This document shows, piece by piece, positions 5,911-17,474 of a stretch of 33,713 bases of DNA. This DNA comes from Clostridiales bacterium. GTDB lineage: Bacteria > Bacillota > Clostridia > Christensenellales > Aristaeellaceae. The notes beneath the pieces were generated by a model. That model saw only the letters and a list, made by a program, of their open reading frames with translations. It was not told the DNA's origin and did no database searches. Position numbers and translations under genes: made by a program. Where the stretch lies: the NCBI GenBank assembly GCA_015056145.1, contig SVGY01000024.1:1-33713 (forward strand). The letters are read 5' to 3'. Every line of letters begins with the position of its first letter. The stretch's first letter is position 1.

Positions 5911-7599
5911 TTAGTGTAAATAATAATCTTTTGCAGCCTTTTTGGAAAGCAGCATCCAGCTCAGCACCGCCAAGCCCGCCAGCAGGAAACAGACCGCCAG
6001 AAGGCCGATGCCAAACATGGACTGGCTGTACCCGCCGCCCAGTTTGATTACCCCGAAAACCACTGCGCCCAGCAGCACCAGCAATCCCAGCGCCTCCAGG
6101 AAAACGATCATGCTGTTAAAATTCGACTTAATGGCTTCCTGCTCCGTTTTCCAGTTCAGCTTTGGATGCGCTGCGTCAAAGGCCAGGGACAGTGCGTTCA
6201 GCAAAAAGCTCGCTACCTGGGACATTACGAAGCCCAGCGTCACAGCCAGCCAGAAATCCGGCAGCAGAACACATGCCGCAACCGCAATCACAACCAGCGC
6301 AATAGAGTTTACCGTCATTCCAACCCAAAGCTTGGGCACAAGGTGATCCATGCCGCTGATGGGCATTGTTTTCCTCATTTCGTGGGTCTGCCCTTCCCGG
6401 GAAACGGAAGTGCTTGCCACGCAAATGCTGCTGGAAAAAATACCAAGCCCCAGCACGACTGCAAATACCACTTCAGGATTCAGCACCTGATTGAGCAGCT
6501 GAAACACTTCCCCCATTTCACCGGTCTGCATAACGGTAAAAAACATCACGCCCAGCATCAGAGGAATCATAATAACGCCCGCAAGGCCGTTGGTCACATA
6601 GGCAGGCACCGTAAGCAGTTCCCGCATTTCCTGCATATACAACGCTTTCCGGGGGGAACGTGCATCTCCGCTGCCCTTCATCCTGCGTTCGCCCTTGTTG
6701 AGCACGGTGCGGATCTCGCTCTGCTTTACCGCCAAAGGCAGATAGCCCTTGCCCAGCAGGAAAACAGCCAATGCGAACACACCAATGCTTACTGCTACAA
6801 ACAGCGCAAGGGAACCCCAGGCAGCAGTTCCGGTTTTCATCAGACCGTCAGCAGCCCATTGCAGGGGCGGATAATTCGCCAGGATCAGACTGACGATGGA
6901 TTTCTCGCCCACCAGCAGGCTCATCAGCATCTGGCTCAATTCTTCTTCCGCCATGCCCTGAAGCTTCAGCTGACCGGCAATCACAAGGAACATCATCAGG
7001 AAGGTCGCAATCACAGTGACGCCTTCCCGCCGCTTCCACAACCCGCTGATGCGGATCAGCAAAAAGCTGAGGATCATATCCACCGTCAGGGGCAGCAGAG
7101 GCACGCACAAACAGATCACCAGCAGCTTCACATACAGAATTGCGTCAAAGCCGGTTTTCAGGCTGATCATCACTGCCAGGGGCAGCACAGCCAGCAGGGT
7201 AAGAAATGCGTCGCTTGCCCATGCAGAAATCATCCTCACAGTAAGCACACTGCGTCCGCTCAAAGGCAGCGCCGCTACCGAAGAGACGTCATCGGAGAAA
7301 AACAGCTGCGCATTCACCGTGAAAAAGCCATAAATCAATGTCAGCAACGAGCTTACCAGCAGCACCGCCATGATCAGCACATACTCCGGCTTGAATACGG
7401 ACAGCAGCGGCATTCCGGTAAGGGTATCAAAAATCATATATTCCAGAAAAATCACAATGCCGTAAAGGTACAGCATCAAAACCGTGATGCCCACGCCGGA
7501 AAGAATGGTTTTACCCTTGCTCTTTTTCTCGTTGGACTGAGCTCCAAGCCCGAAGCCCCTCAATTTGTGCAAAAGCTGCACACGCAAATAAGCAAGCAT
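5911..7599 (-). CDS. ABC-2-type exporter membrane permease
   Basis: A 562-aa integral membrane protein with repeated hydrophobic segments along its length (for example ILSGVGITVLMLYLYGIVIF near residue 35 and a C-terminal cluster around 490-555). It is likely two halves of about six helices separated by a hydrophilic region near residues 290-320. It follows the ATPase gene with a 1-nt gap, so the two form one transporter. Such large ABC-2 permeases export drugs, lipids or peptides, or serve stress functions; substrate is unknown. A short TATTTAC/GTAAATA hairpin overlaps the stop codon and could be a weak terminator. Confidence 0.75.
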   Translation of the reverse strand: MLAYLRVQLLHKLRGFGLGAQSNEKKSKGKTILSGVGITVLMLYLYGIVIFLEYMIFDTLTGMPLLSVFKPEYVLIMAVLLVSSLLTLIYGFFTVNAQLFFSDDVSSVAALPLSGRSVLTVRMISAWASDAFLTLLAVLPLAVMISLKTGFDAILYVKLLVICLCVPLLPLTVDMILSFLLIRISGLWKRREGVTVIATFLMMFLVIAGQLKLQGMAEEELSQMLMSLLVGEKSIVSLILANYPPLQWAADGLMKTGTAAWGSLALFVAVSIGVFALAVFLLGKGYLPLAVKQSEIRTVLNKGERRMKGSGDARSPRKALYMQEMRELLTVPAYVTNGLAGVIMIPLMLGVMFFTVMQTGEMGEVFQLLNQVLNPEVVFAVVLGLGIFSSSICVASTSVSREGQTHEMRKTMPISGMDHLVPKLWVGMTVNSIALVVIAVAACVLLPDFWLAVTLGFVMSQVASFLLNALSLAFDAAHPKLNWKTEQEAIKSNFNSMIVFLEALGLLVLLGAVVFGVIKLGGGYSQSMFGIGLLAVCFLLAGLAVLSWMLLSKKAAKDYYLH

Positions 7600-7600
7600 A

Positions 7601-8323
7601 TTATTCTCCCTTCTCTACCAGTTCCAGGAACACTTCTTCCAGCGTATCATCCTGCTGGCCGCCCCGGAGTTCCTCCAGGCTTCCCTTGGCAATGAGCTTT
7701 CCGCTGCGGATAATGCCGATTTCGTCGCAAAGCCGCTCTGCCACATCCAGCACATGGGTGGAGAAGAACACCGTCCTGCCGCTGTCTGCATGGGCCCGCA
7801 TCTGCTCCTTGAGCAGGTGGACGCTCTGAGGATCCAGGCCGGTCATAGGCTCATCCAGAATCCAGATGCTGGGGTCATGCAAAAGAGCGCCGATGACCGC
7901 AATCTTCTGCTTCATACCGTGGGAATAGCTGCGAATCTGCTGGTTGGCCGCATGCGTCAGGCTGAGTTTTTCCAGGTACATTTCGCTGAGCCGCTTGCGT
8001 TCCTCCTTGCCTACGCCGTACACGTCCGCCATAAAATGCAGGTATTCCATACCCGTCAGTCGGCCGTACATATCGAAGGCATCCGGAACGAAACCGAAGG
8101 TACGTTTTGCTTCCAGAGGATTTTTGCTAATATCGATGCCATTCATCTTTACAACGCCTTCATCGGGCTGAACGATGCCGGTCATCAGCTTGATGGTGGT
8201 AGTCTTGCCGGCGCCATTGGGGCCGATAAAGCCGAATACCTTGCCATCGGAAATCTCCATGGTCAGGTTATCCACTGCCCTTTTGTCGCCATAAATCTTG
8301 GTCACATTTTCAAAGGTAATCAT
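7601..8323 (-). CDS. ABC transporter ATP-binding protein
   Basis: A standard 240-aa nucleotide-binding domain. It has Walker A GPNGAGKTT (34-42), the ABC signature as YSHGMKQ (about 133-139), Walker B IWILDEP (about 153-159) and a His switch in FFSTHVLD. The VPDAFDMYGRLTG segment replaces the usual Q-loop, as in many ABC-2 exporters of the NatA/CcmA type. ATG 8323 is preceded by GGGAGG at 8 nt. It is coupled to the permease gene directly downstream. No convincing promoter was found in the roughly 70 nt between it and the atp terminator, although a weak one may exist there. Confidence 0.88.
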   Translation of the reverse strand: MITFENVTKIYGDKRAVDNLTMEISDGKVFGFIGPNGAGKTTTIKLMTGIVQPDEGVVKMNGIDISKNPLEAKRTFGFVPDAFDMYGRLTGMEYLHFMADVYGVGKEERKRLSEMYLEKLSLTHAANQQIRSYSHGMKQKIAVIGALLHDPSIWILDEPMTGLDPQSVHLLKEQMRAHADSGRTVFFSTHVLDVAERLCDEIGIIRSGKLIAKGSLEELRGGQQDDTLEEVFLELVEKGE

Positions 8324-8387
8324 GGTGAGCCTCCCAAATAAGATTGCACCCGGTTTCCCGGATGGTAACAGCTTAGCACAACATACA

Positions 8388-8418
8388 GAAAAGGGAAAGC
8401 GAACTTGTCGCTTTCCCT
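8388..8418 (-). terminator. Intrinsic terminator of the upp-atp operon
   Basis: An 11-bp stem (8392-8402 with 8408-8418) has a 5-nt loop. On the minus strand it is followed by TTTC. It lies about 40 nt past the atpC stop. Confidence 0.8.
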
Positions 8419-8457
8419 CAGGTTCATGGCTGAAATATACAGTTTTGCGGTCTGAAT

Positions 8458-8859
8458 TTACTTCGCCACATTGATACGGTTGATGGCCCTCTTAAGCTTT
8501 GCTGATGCAACGGCAAATTCCCGGTCGTCCCGTTTGAGGATCTTGAGCTTTTCCTCAGCTTCCATCTGGGCTTTTTCCGCACGGGAAAGGTTGATTTCGT
8601 CAGACCACTCAAAGGTGGTGGCCATCGCCATGACCTCGCCGCCGTACACGGTCAGAATACCGCCGCTGACAGCTGCCTCACGGCTTTTGCCCTCTGCATC
8701 CACCACATGGCACTGACCGATGCCGATGGGCGCAGTGTAATCGATGTGTTTTGCAAGAATACACACGTCTCCCGCCACGGTACGGATCACGATGCGCTCC
8801 GCATCGCCGTCAAACACCATGCGGTCGGGGGTTACGATCTTCAGATGAAAGGTCGCCAT
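8458..8859 (-). CDS. atpC: ATP synthase epsilon subunit
   Basis: 133 aa, the normal length. It opens with MATFHLKIVTPDRMVFDGDA, typical of the N-terminal beta-sandwich, and contains the GGILTVYGGEV strand. The C-terminal helical hairpin (about 90-133) is rich in charged residues, as expected of the part that can inhibit ATP hydrolysis. It is the last gene of the operon, starting 2 nt after the atpD stop, and is followed by the operon terminator. Confidence 0.95.
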   Translation of the reverse strand: MATFHLKIVTPDRMVFDGDAERIVIRTVAGDVCILAKHIDYTAPIGIGQCHVVDAEGKSREAAVSGGILTVYGGEVMAMATTFEWSDEINLSRAEKAQMEAEEKLKILKRDDREFAVASAKLKRAINRINVAK

Positions 8860-8861
8860 AT

Positions 8862-10283
<1,422 letters not shown>

Positions 10284-11132
10284 TTATTCTTCTGCGCCTG
10301 CCACAATCTCGGTAATCTCCTGCGTAATGGCGCCCTGGCGGGCACGGTTGAAACGCAAACGGAGATCGCTGATCATGGCGTCAGCATTCTTGGTGGCGGA
10401 ATCCATAGCGTTGCGGCGCATGGCCACTTCGCTGGCGTAGCTGTCGCAGATGGCGCTGTACAGCTTGCCGGCCAGATAGTCCGGCATCACCTGCCTGAGG
10501 GTTTCTGCAGGCTCCACCTCATACACGGTGGATACGGGGGTCGCATCTTCCGGCAGATGGGCACGAACAACGGGAAGCAGCTGCTCCACTTCCACCCGCT
10601 GATCCATCATGGTGTGGAAATCCGTGTAAACAAGCCATACTTCATCGAACCTTTCCGCCTGATAGCCGTCCACAATGGCCTGCGCCATGCGGAAACAGCT
10701 GCTTACGGACGTGCCTTCCACACGGCTCTGGATGTCCTCCAGCAATTCTTTTTTCAAATGCTGATACTTGTCGATGGCTTTTCTGCCCACGGGAAGCACG
10801 CAGTAATCCGCACCCTCGGCGTGGGCATCCACAGCCTTGAAAATATTGGAGTTGTATCCCCCAGCCAGTCCCCGCTCGCCGGCCACCACCACATAGCAGC
10901 GGCGCTTTACCTCACGGGGTGTAAGGAAGGGAATATTGGAATCCTCGCAGCGGGCCACGGCGGCGGAGATGGCCTCACGGGCCACAACGCCGAAGGGCTT
11001 GCTGGCTTCCATGCGCTCTTTGGCACGGCGAAGCTTGGAGGTGGCAACAAGCTGCATGGCTTTGGTGATCTGCATGGTGCTTTCCACACTGCGGATGCGC
11101 AGCTTGATGTCCTTCATGGAGGCTCCTGCCAT
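10284..11132 (-). CDS. atpG: ATP synthase F1 gamma subunit (central stalk)
   Basis: 282 aa. The N-terminal helix contains IKLRIRSVESTMQITKAM, the hallmark of gamma (signature region with Met in the coiled coil). The C-terminal helix ends in RARQGAITQEITEIVAGAE, the conserved C-terminal signature that inserts into the alpha3beta3 head. ATG 11132 follows GGGAGGAG at 5 nt. It sits between atpA and atpD as usual. Confidence 0.96.
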   Translation of the reverse strand: MAGASMKDIKLRIRSVESTMQITKAMQLVATSKLRRAKERMEASKPFGVVAREAISAAVARCEDSNIPFLTPREVKRRCYVVVAGERGLAGGYNSNIFKAVDAHAEGADYCVLPVGRKAIDKYQHLKKELLEDIQSRVEGTSVSSCFRMAQAIVDGYQAERFDEVWLVYTDFHTMMDQRVEVEQLLPVVRAHLPEDATPVSTVYEVEPAETLRQVMPDYLAGKLYSAICDSYASEVAMRRNAMDSATKNADAMISDLRLRFNRARQGAITQEITEIVAGAEE

Positions 11133-11150
11133 GTTTGCTCCTCCCTTCGC

Positions 11151-12665
11151 TTACTTTGCCTTCAGAAAATCGGTGGTATAAGCTTCCAGCGCAGCCTTGA
11201 GAGCTTCTTCGGTTTCGGCGCTGAGCTGGCCGGAAGTGCGGATGGCATCCAGTACATCGTTGTGCTGGGCAGCCATGCGGGCATAGAGGCCCTCCTCGTA
11301 ATCAGCCACATTTTCTACTTCCACATTCTTGAGGTAGTCGTGGGTTACGGCGTAGAAGATGCAAACCTGATCTTCCACTGCTACAGGATGATTGCGGTTC
11401 TGCTTGAGCACTTCCACAATGCGGGCGCCCTGAGCCAGGCGGGCCTTGGTATCCGCATCCAGATCGGAACCGAACTGGGCAAAGCCCTGCAGCTCACGGT
11501 ACTGGCTGTAGAGCAGTTTCAGGCTGCCAGCAACCTTCTTCATAGCCTTGATCTGAGCGTTGCCGCCCACACGGCTTACGGAGATACCGGGGTTCACAGC
11601 GGGCATGATGCCGGAGTGGAACAGTTCGGTTTCCAGGAAGATCTGGCCGTCAGTAATGGAAATAACATTGGTGGGAATGTAAGCAGAAACGTCGCCAGCC
11701 TGGGTCTCGATGATGGGCAGGGCGGTAATGGAGCCGCCGCCGTATTCAGGGGCCACACGGGCAGAACGTTCCAAAAGACGGCTGTGCAGGTAGAACACGT
11801 CGCCGGGGTAAGCCTCACGTCCCGGAGGACGGCGGATCAGCAGGGACAGGGCACGGTAGGCAACAGCGTGCTTGCTCAGGTCGTCGTATACGATGAGCAC
11901 GTCTTTGCCCTGATCCATAAAGTATTCCGCCATGGCGCAACCGGAATAGGGAGAAATGTACTGCAGAGGAGAAAGCTCGCTGGCGGTGGCGCTGACCACG
12001 ATGGTGTAATCCATTGCGCCGGCGGCGGTCAGGGTATCCACCAGCTGGGCCACGGTGGAGCGCTTCTGGCCGATGGCCACATAAACGCAGATCACGTCCT
12101 TGCCCTTCTGGTTGATGATGGTATCCAGAGCGATAACGGTTTTACCGGTCTGGCGGTCGCCGATGATCAGCTCACGCTGGCCACGGCCGATGGGAATCAT
12201 GCTGTCGATGGCCTTGATGCCGGTCTGCAGCGGAACAGAAACGCTCTTGCGCTGGATGATGCCAGGGGCATTGCGCTCGATGGGGCGCAGTTCCTTGCTT
12301 TCGATGGTTCCACGGCCGTCCACAGGCTGTCCCAGGGCGTTTACAACACGGCCGATCAGTCCCTCGCCCACAGGCACGGACACAACCTGGCCGGTACGCT
12401 CTACCACATCGCCTTCCTTGATGCCCTCGTCGCTGCCCAGCATAACGATAGCCACGGAGTTTTCCTCCAGGTTCAGCGCCATGCCGTATTCACCGTTGGG
12501 GAAGCGAACCAGCTCGTTGGCCATGCAGTTGTCAAGGCCGGATACACGGGCAATACCGTCGCCGATCATGATGATGGTACCGGTGTCGCTCTGCGTAACC
12601 TTGTTTTCGTATGTTTTGATCTGTTCTTTGATAAGCTTGGAAATTTCTTCAGGTTTCAATTGCAT
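11151..12665 (-). CDS. atpA: ATP synthase F1 alpha subunit
   Basis: 504 aa, full length. The non-catalytic nucleotide site P-loop GDRQTGKT is at 169-176. The [20 protein letters not shown] region and [13 protein letters not shown] follow. It binds the b/delta peripheral stalk at its N-terminus. The ribosome site is modest (GGTGAT). It follows atpH with a 44-nt gap. Confidence 0.97.
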   Translation of the reverse strand: MQLKPEEISKLIKEQIKTYENKVTQSDTGTIIMIGDGIARVSGLDNCMANELVRFPNGEYGMALNLEENSVAIVMLGSDEGIKEGDVVERTGQVVSVPVGEGLIGRVVNALGQPVDGRGTIESKELRPIERNAPGIIQRKSVSVPLQTGIKAIDSMIPIGRGQRELIIGDRQTGKTVIALDTIINQKGKDVICVYVAIGQKRSTVAQLVDTLTAAGAMDYTIVVSATASELSPLQYISPYSGCAMAEYFMDQGKDVLIVYDDLSKHAVAYRALSLLIRRPPGREAYPGDVFYLHSRLLERSARVAPEYGGGSITALPIIETQAGDVSAYIPTNVISITDGQIFLETELFHSGIMPAVNPGISVSRVGGNAQIKAMKKVAGSLKLLYSQYRELQGFAQFGSDLDADTKARLAQGARIVEVLKQNRNHPVAVEDQVCIFYAVTHDYLKNVEVENVADYEEGLYARMAAQHNDVLDAIRTSGQLSAETEEALKAALEAYTTDFLKAK

Positions 12666-12708
12666 AGTATCACCGCTTTCCGTAGATGATGCCGGAATAC
12701 GCTCCGGC

Positions 12709-13245
12709 TCAGACCTCGCTGGTCAGCATCTGCCGCATCGTATCCAAACGATGCCGCAGGGTATTGTCGTAGCGCTTTCCTTCCATTTCCAGCAATACAC
12801 CGCCCATTACAGCCGGGTCCACCTTTTCAACCATGATGATCTTTTTGGCTGTCATGTTGCGCAGCTTGTCAAGCAGCTGCGCACGGCGGTTTTCATCCAG
12901 CGGCACACTGGTGGTCACCACAGCCTCCACAACCTTGTTATCCCGGTTGAAGAAGGTGCGGTAGGCGTCCACGCAGCCGCCGAATTCGCCGATAATGCCT
13001 CGCTCGCACAATATTTTCAGGAAGTTGAGAATGTACTGATGCACCTGGCCCCGCAAGGCGGCGTCCAGAATGCCCACCCGTTCCTGCTTACTGATGGAAA
13101 GGTTGCCCAAAAGGCGGCAGAAATCGGGGTTTTCATTAAACAGCTTCCGGAGCTGGTCAAGCTCCTCCAAAGCCTCGCAGGCTATGTCTTCCTCCACACA
13201 CAGGGCGTAAAGGCCTTCGCCGTATTCTCTGCCAAGCTCTGTCAC
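12709..13245 (-). CDS. atpH: ATP synthase F1 delta subunit (peripheral stalk)
   Basis: 178 aa, typical length. An all-helical N-terminal domain is followed by a C-terminal domain containing [22 protein letters not shown], which matches the delta signature (I-DP-ILGG-). The start is GTG overlapping the atpF stop as GTGA, a translational coupling that helps match delta to b synthesis. Confidence 0.92.
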   Translation of the reverse strand: MTELGREYGEGLYALCVEEDIACEALEELDQLRKLFNENPDFCRLLGNLSISKQERVGILDAALRGQVHQYILNFLKILCERGIIGEFGGCVDAYRTFFNRDNKVVEAVVTTSVPLDENRRAQLLDKLRNMTAKKIIMVEKVDPAVMGGVLLEMEGKRYDNTLRHRLDTMRQMLTSEV

Positions 13246-13748
13246 TGCTGCTCACCAACGTTCCTGATGAAGTCATCTACGAAGGATTCGTGGTCTTCCT
13301 TGCGCACTTCCCGGCCCACAATGCGGCTGGCGATCTCCACAGCGATATCAGAGATCTCGCTGCGCACGCCTTCCAGCATCTGCTTCTTTTCCTGGGCAAT
13401 TTCGCTGGCAGCCTTTTGCTTCATGTGGCTTACCTGCTCTGCTGCCTCGGAAACCATGGTATCGCTGCGGCGCTGGGCAGTCTGCACGGCGCTGCGAACA
13501 ATGCCGTCGGCCTCGTCCCGGGCGGTGGCCAGTTTTTCCTCATACTCCTGGCGCATGCTTTCAGCGCTTTCACGGCTCTTGTTGGCTTCGCCGTAAATAT
13601 CGTCCACCTGCTTCTGGCGGGTGGCCAGCACCTTTTGCACGGGCCCGAACAGGAACTTTTTCAAAATCAGGTACATAATCAGCAAATTCGCAAGAGAAAT
13701 GAGAATCTGCCAGATATTGACCGATATGATGTCCAGAGTCTGTAACAT
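13242..13748 (-). CDS. atpF: ATP synthase F0 b subunit (stator stalk)
   Basis: 168 aa. A single N-terminal transmembrane helix (about 10-30: ILISLANLLIMYLILKKFLF) is followed by GPVQKVLATRQKQVDD and a long charged, Ala/Glu-rich coiled coil to the C-terminus. It forms a dimeric stalk that holds F1 to the a subunit. The last 4 nt overlap atpH. Confidence 0.94.
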   Translation of the reverse strand: MLQTLDIISVNIWQILISLANLLIMYLILKKFLFGPVQKVLATRQKQVDDIYGEANKSRESAESMRQEYEEKLATARDEADGIVRSAVQTAQRRSDTMVSEAAEQVSHMKQKAASEIAQEKKQMLEGVRSEISDIAVEIASRIVGREVRKEDHESFVDDFIRNVGEQQ

Positions 13749-13785
13749 TTTACTGTCTTTCCTTCCTCAGCTGGTAAGCGAAAGC

Positions 13786-14082
<297 letters not shown>

Positions 14083-14105
14083 CTAAATGTTAATTATTTT
14101 CTTAC

Positions 14106-15005
14106 TTAAGCTTTTGCAGCGGCACGGGCACGCTTCTTAGCCATGCGGCGCTCATAGTCTTCCTCCGGGAAACCGGTGGCGATGTAGAGCATGGTCAGCA
14201 TAGCAAAGATGAAGGCCTGCATGAGACCGCTGAAAATATCAAAGTACAGGGACAAAATCGCAGGCAGACCCACCTGCAGGAAGGGGATATCGCCCAGCAC
14301 ACCCGGCAGCCAGCCCAGCAGCATATTGCCCAATCCCTGCAGCGCAGAACCCACCAGAGTGGAAATAACCACGCCGGAAAGCACGTTTCCGTAATGACGG
14401 AAGGACATGGACACAGGAGTGGAAAATTCGCCGATGATATTGAAGGGGGCGAAGACGGGAATGGGCTCAAAGAATCCCTTCACATAGGGGAAGAGGCCGC
14501 CCTTGAGCTTGTAATAGGTGATGATCACAAATACCACAACCGCCCAGCCGGCCACCACGTTCATATCCGCCGTGGGGGGTCTGAGGCCGATGAGGCTCAT
14601 CAGGCTGGACAGGGCGCTGATGACCATGATGGATGCGATGAAAGGCACAAAGGCCATAAACCGTGCGCCCATGTTATCGCTCACAAGGTCCTTCACCTTT
14701 TCCACAGCCCACTCGGCAAGAAGCTGCCGTTTGGTCTGAGGCTTGATGGCAAGGCCGTGGGTCATGTACAGGGCAAGGCCCAGCACCGTCAGCATCACCA
14801 GCCAGGAGTTGATCTGAGATTCGGTAATGGTAAGGTTCTGCAGGGGCATGGGAATTTCCCAGTAAACCCGTGCGCCGGTGATCTCAATGCCATTGCTGGC
14901 AGGCGTGGTAAGCACCTTCAGGGCGATACCCGCAACCAGCGGCAGGATCATCAGGGCGATCAGCAGGATATCCACGATTTTGAATCTCAGCGATCGTTCG
15001 TTCAT
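14106..15005 (-). CDS. atpB: ATP synthase F0 a subunit (ion channel)
   Basis: About 299 aa, a membrane protein with five to six helices. The essential Arg of the a subunit is present in FRHYGN (about R203), where most bacteria read LRLFGN; the surrounding FNIIGEFSTPVSMS and the C-terminal QAFIFAMLTMLYI helix are typical. The a subunit faces the c ring and forms the two half channels. The start is ATG 15005, which lies about 5 nt after AGAGGTGG. A GTG at 15014 is in frame but would overlap that site. Confidence 0.95.
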   Translation of the reverse strand: MNERSLRFKIVDILLIALMILPLVAGIALKVLTTPASNGIEITGARVYWEIPMPLQNLTITESQINSWLVMLTVLGLALYMTHGLAIKPQTKRQLLAEWAVEKVKDLVSDNMGARFMAFVPFIASIMVISALSSLMSLIGLRPPTADMNVVAGWAVVVFVIITYYKLKGGLFPYVKGFFEPIPVFAPFNIIGEFSTPVSMSFRHYGNVLSGVVISTLVGSALQGLGNMLLGWLPGVLGDIPFLQVGLPAILSLYFDIFSGLMQAFIFAMLTMLYIATGFPEEDYERRMAKKRARAAAKA

Positions 15006-15021
15006 TGGTTCCACCTCTTTA

Positions 15022-15441
15022 TCAGTCCATGATCTGGTCGTCGTCCTGGGCAGGTTCTTCCTTCATGCTCTTGTCCACCAAAGGCCGGAAGGCGATTCCG
15101 ATCCGGGGGAAGAACAGCGGGATAACAACCGCCAGGGAGTTGAAGCAGCTCAGCGCCAGGCCAATCGCCGCCAGGGCGATTACCATCAGCATTCTCAGCC
15201 GCTGGGACAGCTTGAGTTTTTCCGAAGCAGCTTTTTCGTCCAGACCGATGGAGTTCTGTATGGTCAGCCCCATAAGGAAAAAATTCAGCACCGCAATGAT
15301 AACGCCGAACAAGTTTCCCAGCGGCACAGTATAATCCATATGCCCGCAGAGCCAGAAGACCAGCTCCATCACCACGCTGAGGATCAGACAGGAGCCGAAA
15401 ATGTACAGCGTTTCTTTTTTTACGGTTGCGTCAACTTTCAT
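15022..15441 (-). CDS. atpI: ATP synthase subunit I-like membrane protein
   Basis: About 139 aa with four hydrophobic helices (for example LYIFGSCLILSVVMELVFWL, LFGVIIAVLNFFLMGLTI and two further ones), the size and layout of the AtpI family. It stands directly before atpB, as AtpI does in most operons; it is thought to help assemble the c ring and, in some bacteria, to handle Mg2+ or Na+. Sequence similarity in the family is low, so position carries much of the call. The start is ATG 15441, 9 nt after GGAG; an upstream ATG at 15474 lacks a site. Confidence 0.8.
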   Translation of the reverse strand: MKVDATVKKETLYIFGSCLILSVVMELVFWLCGHMDYTVPLGNLFGVIIAVLNFFLMGLTIQNSIGLDEKAASEKLKLSQRLRMLMVIALAAIGLALSCFNSLAVVIPLFFPRIGIAFRPLVDKSMKEEPAQDDDQIMD

Positions 15442-15480
15442 GGTTTGTTTCTCCTTCCGGGACGCCCGCAGCATGCGTCC

Positions 15481-16176
<696 letters not shown>

Positions 16177-16195
16177 CTATATACTCCATCTTAAT

Positions 16196-16224
16196 ATTAT
16201 AGGCCAAACTTGTCCCATTTGCAA
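16196..16224 (-). promoter_or_regulatory. Promoter of the upp-atp operon
   Basis: Minus strand: -35 TTGCAA (16219-16224), 17-nt spacer, consensus -10 TATAAT (16196-16201), about 85 nt before the upp start. No other promoter or terminator of note was seen between upp and atpC, so it probably drives all ten genes. Confidence 0.8.
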
Positions 16225-16299
16225 GGGAAAAGGCTCGTGCTTTAGCGTGTGACAAAAATCTGTCAAACCAGAACCCCGGTACATATGTGCATGCGCTCC

Positions 16300-16425
16300 T
16301 CATATCCGCAAGATCATTCGCCCCGCAGCAAGACCAAAGGCTGCCAGCTGCATAGCAATAAATTCAGATACAGCCACCCACAGCTTACGGGAGGTGAGTT
16401 TTGCTTTCCAATCGATCATATTCAT
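16300..16425 (-). pseudogene. Phage holin-like remnant
   Basis: A 41-codon frame begins MNMIDWKAKLTSRKLWVAV, which resembles the N-terminus of small phage holins (the INWKxRLxxKxFW pattern) found in many clostridial prophages. After one hydrophobic segment the frame ends in LAAGRMILRI. The reading continues in another frame for some codons, suggesting a frameshifted or truncated gene. A similar sequence without a whole second helix would not be a functional holin. No other phage gene is near. A genuinely short membrane peptide is the alternative. Confidence 0.35.
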
Positions 16426-16537
16426 TGATTTCTTTCGGCTTTTCACATAAAAACAGATCGCAAATCCACGCTTTATATCGTTTTTTGACTTACAGTTGAT
16501 TGATTTGCCGCTGCATGTCCCCCCTTTTTTCGGCATA

Positions 16538-16567
16538 GAAAAAGCACCTTGCAGAGTGCAGGGTGCT
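16538..16567 (-). terminator. Intrinsic terminator of the zinc-ribbon protein gene
   Basis: On the minus strand an 11-bp stem (AGCACC with GGTGCT, a wobble pair, then TGCA with TGCA) and a 3-nt loop are followed by TTTTT. It lies about 115 nt past the stop at 16683. Confidence 0.75.
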
Positions 16568-16682
16568 CAAATTGTTGACAAAAGCCTGGTCATTTTGGAA
16601 AGTCCACCAGGGCACGGATTGCAGATTCTTCATTTGCTCGGCAGAATCATCTCCCTACCCTGCTCCCTTTTCAAAACCATGC

Positions 16683-17072
16683 TCACATCATGAAGAGAGT
16701 CAGCACGGACAACACCAGAGAAATACCGCAGAAAATCAGGCTAAGAAAGCGAATTGCCTTTTTTGAATGATTTACTGCCAGGATCACACCAAATACCGCC
16801 ATAGCCATTCCGTAATAGATGTTCATATCCCAGGACACAAGCAAAGAGCAAATGCTGAGCACCAGTACGCCGTAATTCTCAAAGAATTGGGCAAGGGGAT
16901 TTTTGATATTTGCATCGGAAGTAACGGCATTTCCGGTTGCAGTGGCATTCGCAACTTCCGGAACCTTGAATTCAGGAACGGCTTCAGGGGCACTGTTGTT
17001 AGCTTTGTTACCGCAGCAGGGGCAGAAGAGCATGTTTTCCATCATTTCATTTCCACAATTAGCACATTTCAT
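16683..17072 (-). CDS. Zinc-ribbon membrane protein of unknown function
   Basis: About 129 aa. The N-terminal CxxC...CxxC zinc ribbon (MKCANCGNEMMENMLFCPCC) is of the zinc_ribbon_2 type common in small Firmicute membrane proteins. A low-complexity Ala/Asn/Val linker (about 25-60) follows, then two to three hydrophobic helices (YGVLVLSICSLLVSW; MAMAVFGVILAV; FLSLIFCGISLVLSVLTLFM). Function is unknown. ATG 17072 follows GAGG. The same frame stays open upstream to 17354, but without a ribosome site or family similarity. It is a single-gene unit with its own terminator. Confidence 0.7.
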   Translation of the reverse strand: MKCANCGNEMMENMLFCPCCGNKANNSAPEAVPEFKVPEVANATATGNAVTSDANIKNPLAQFFENYGVLVLSICSLLVSWDMNIYYGMAMAVFGVILAVNHSKKAIRFLSLIFCGISLVLSVLTLFMM

Positions 17073-17225
17073 TGTTTTTTCCTCTTTTCCTATGTTTTTT
17101 GTCGTTGGTTGCAGCCATCCTTCATCCCTTTGATCTTGGCCCATGTCTGTGATCTTTCGGACAACTGCTGCGGAACTGAACCGGTACCCGTCATGGATTC
17201 GTTCCTTTCCCTTGTTGACGCTGTC

Positions 17226-17231
17226 AGTATA
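17226..17231 (-). promoter_or_regulatory. Possible -10 of the zinc-ribbon protein promoter
   Basis: TATACT on the minus strand lies after a run of T; the -35 is poor. It would give a leader of about 150 nt containing a 34-codon frame with a fair ribosome site, whose coding status is doubtful. Confidence 0.3.
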
Positions 17232-17411
17232 ACGCACAGAAAAAAAAGATTTTGGAACCTGTTTCCATTTCCTCCGTTTTCTTTCCAAATCAAAGCAAGA
17301 AGTCTCTTTACAGCTCTGCCTGCGCAGTTTTTCACCTCGAAGCGCCCGCCTCATTGGGCAATTATTTCCTATTATATGTATATCGTCTTTGCCGGCTTCG
17401 GGCCGCCTTTC

Positions 17412-17440
17412 TTGACTTATTCCAGCGGGAGTGCTATTCT
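17412..17440 (+). promoter_or_regulatory. Promoter of the sugar transferase-galE operon
   Basis: -35 TTGACT (17412-17417), 17-nt spacer, -10 TATTCT (17435-17440), 35 nt before the start codon of the first gene. Confidence 0.75.
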
Positions 17441-17474
17441 ACAATCGAAAAACGTTGTAAAACAGGAGGATAAC

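Noticed and set aside
6166..7695. A 509-codon plus-strand frame
   Set aside because: His/Gln-rich antisense of the ABC permease; no coding character.
17090..17194. 34-codon minus-strand frame with a ribosome site before the zinc-ribbon gene
   Set aside because: Composition gives no family similarity and it sits in a leader; could be a leader peptide but nothing supports it beyond a GGAAAGGA site.
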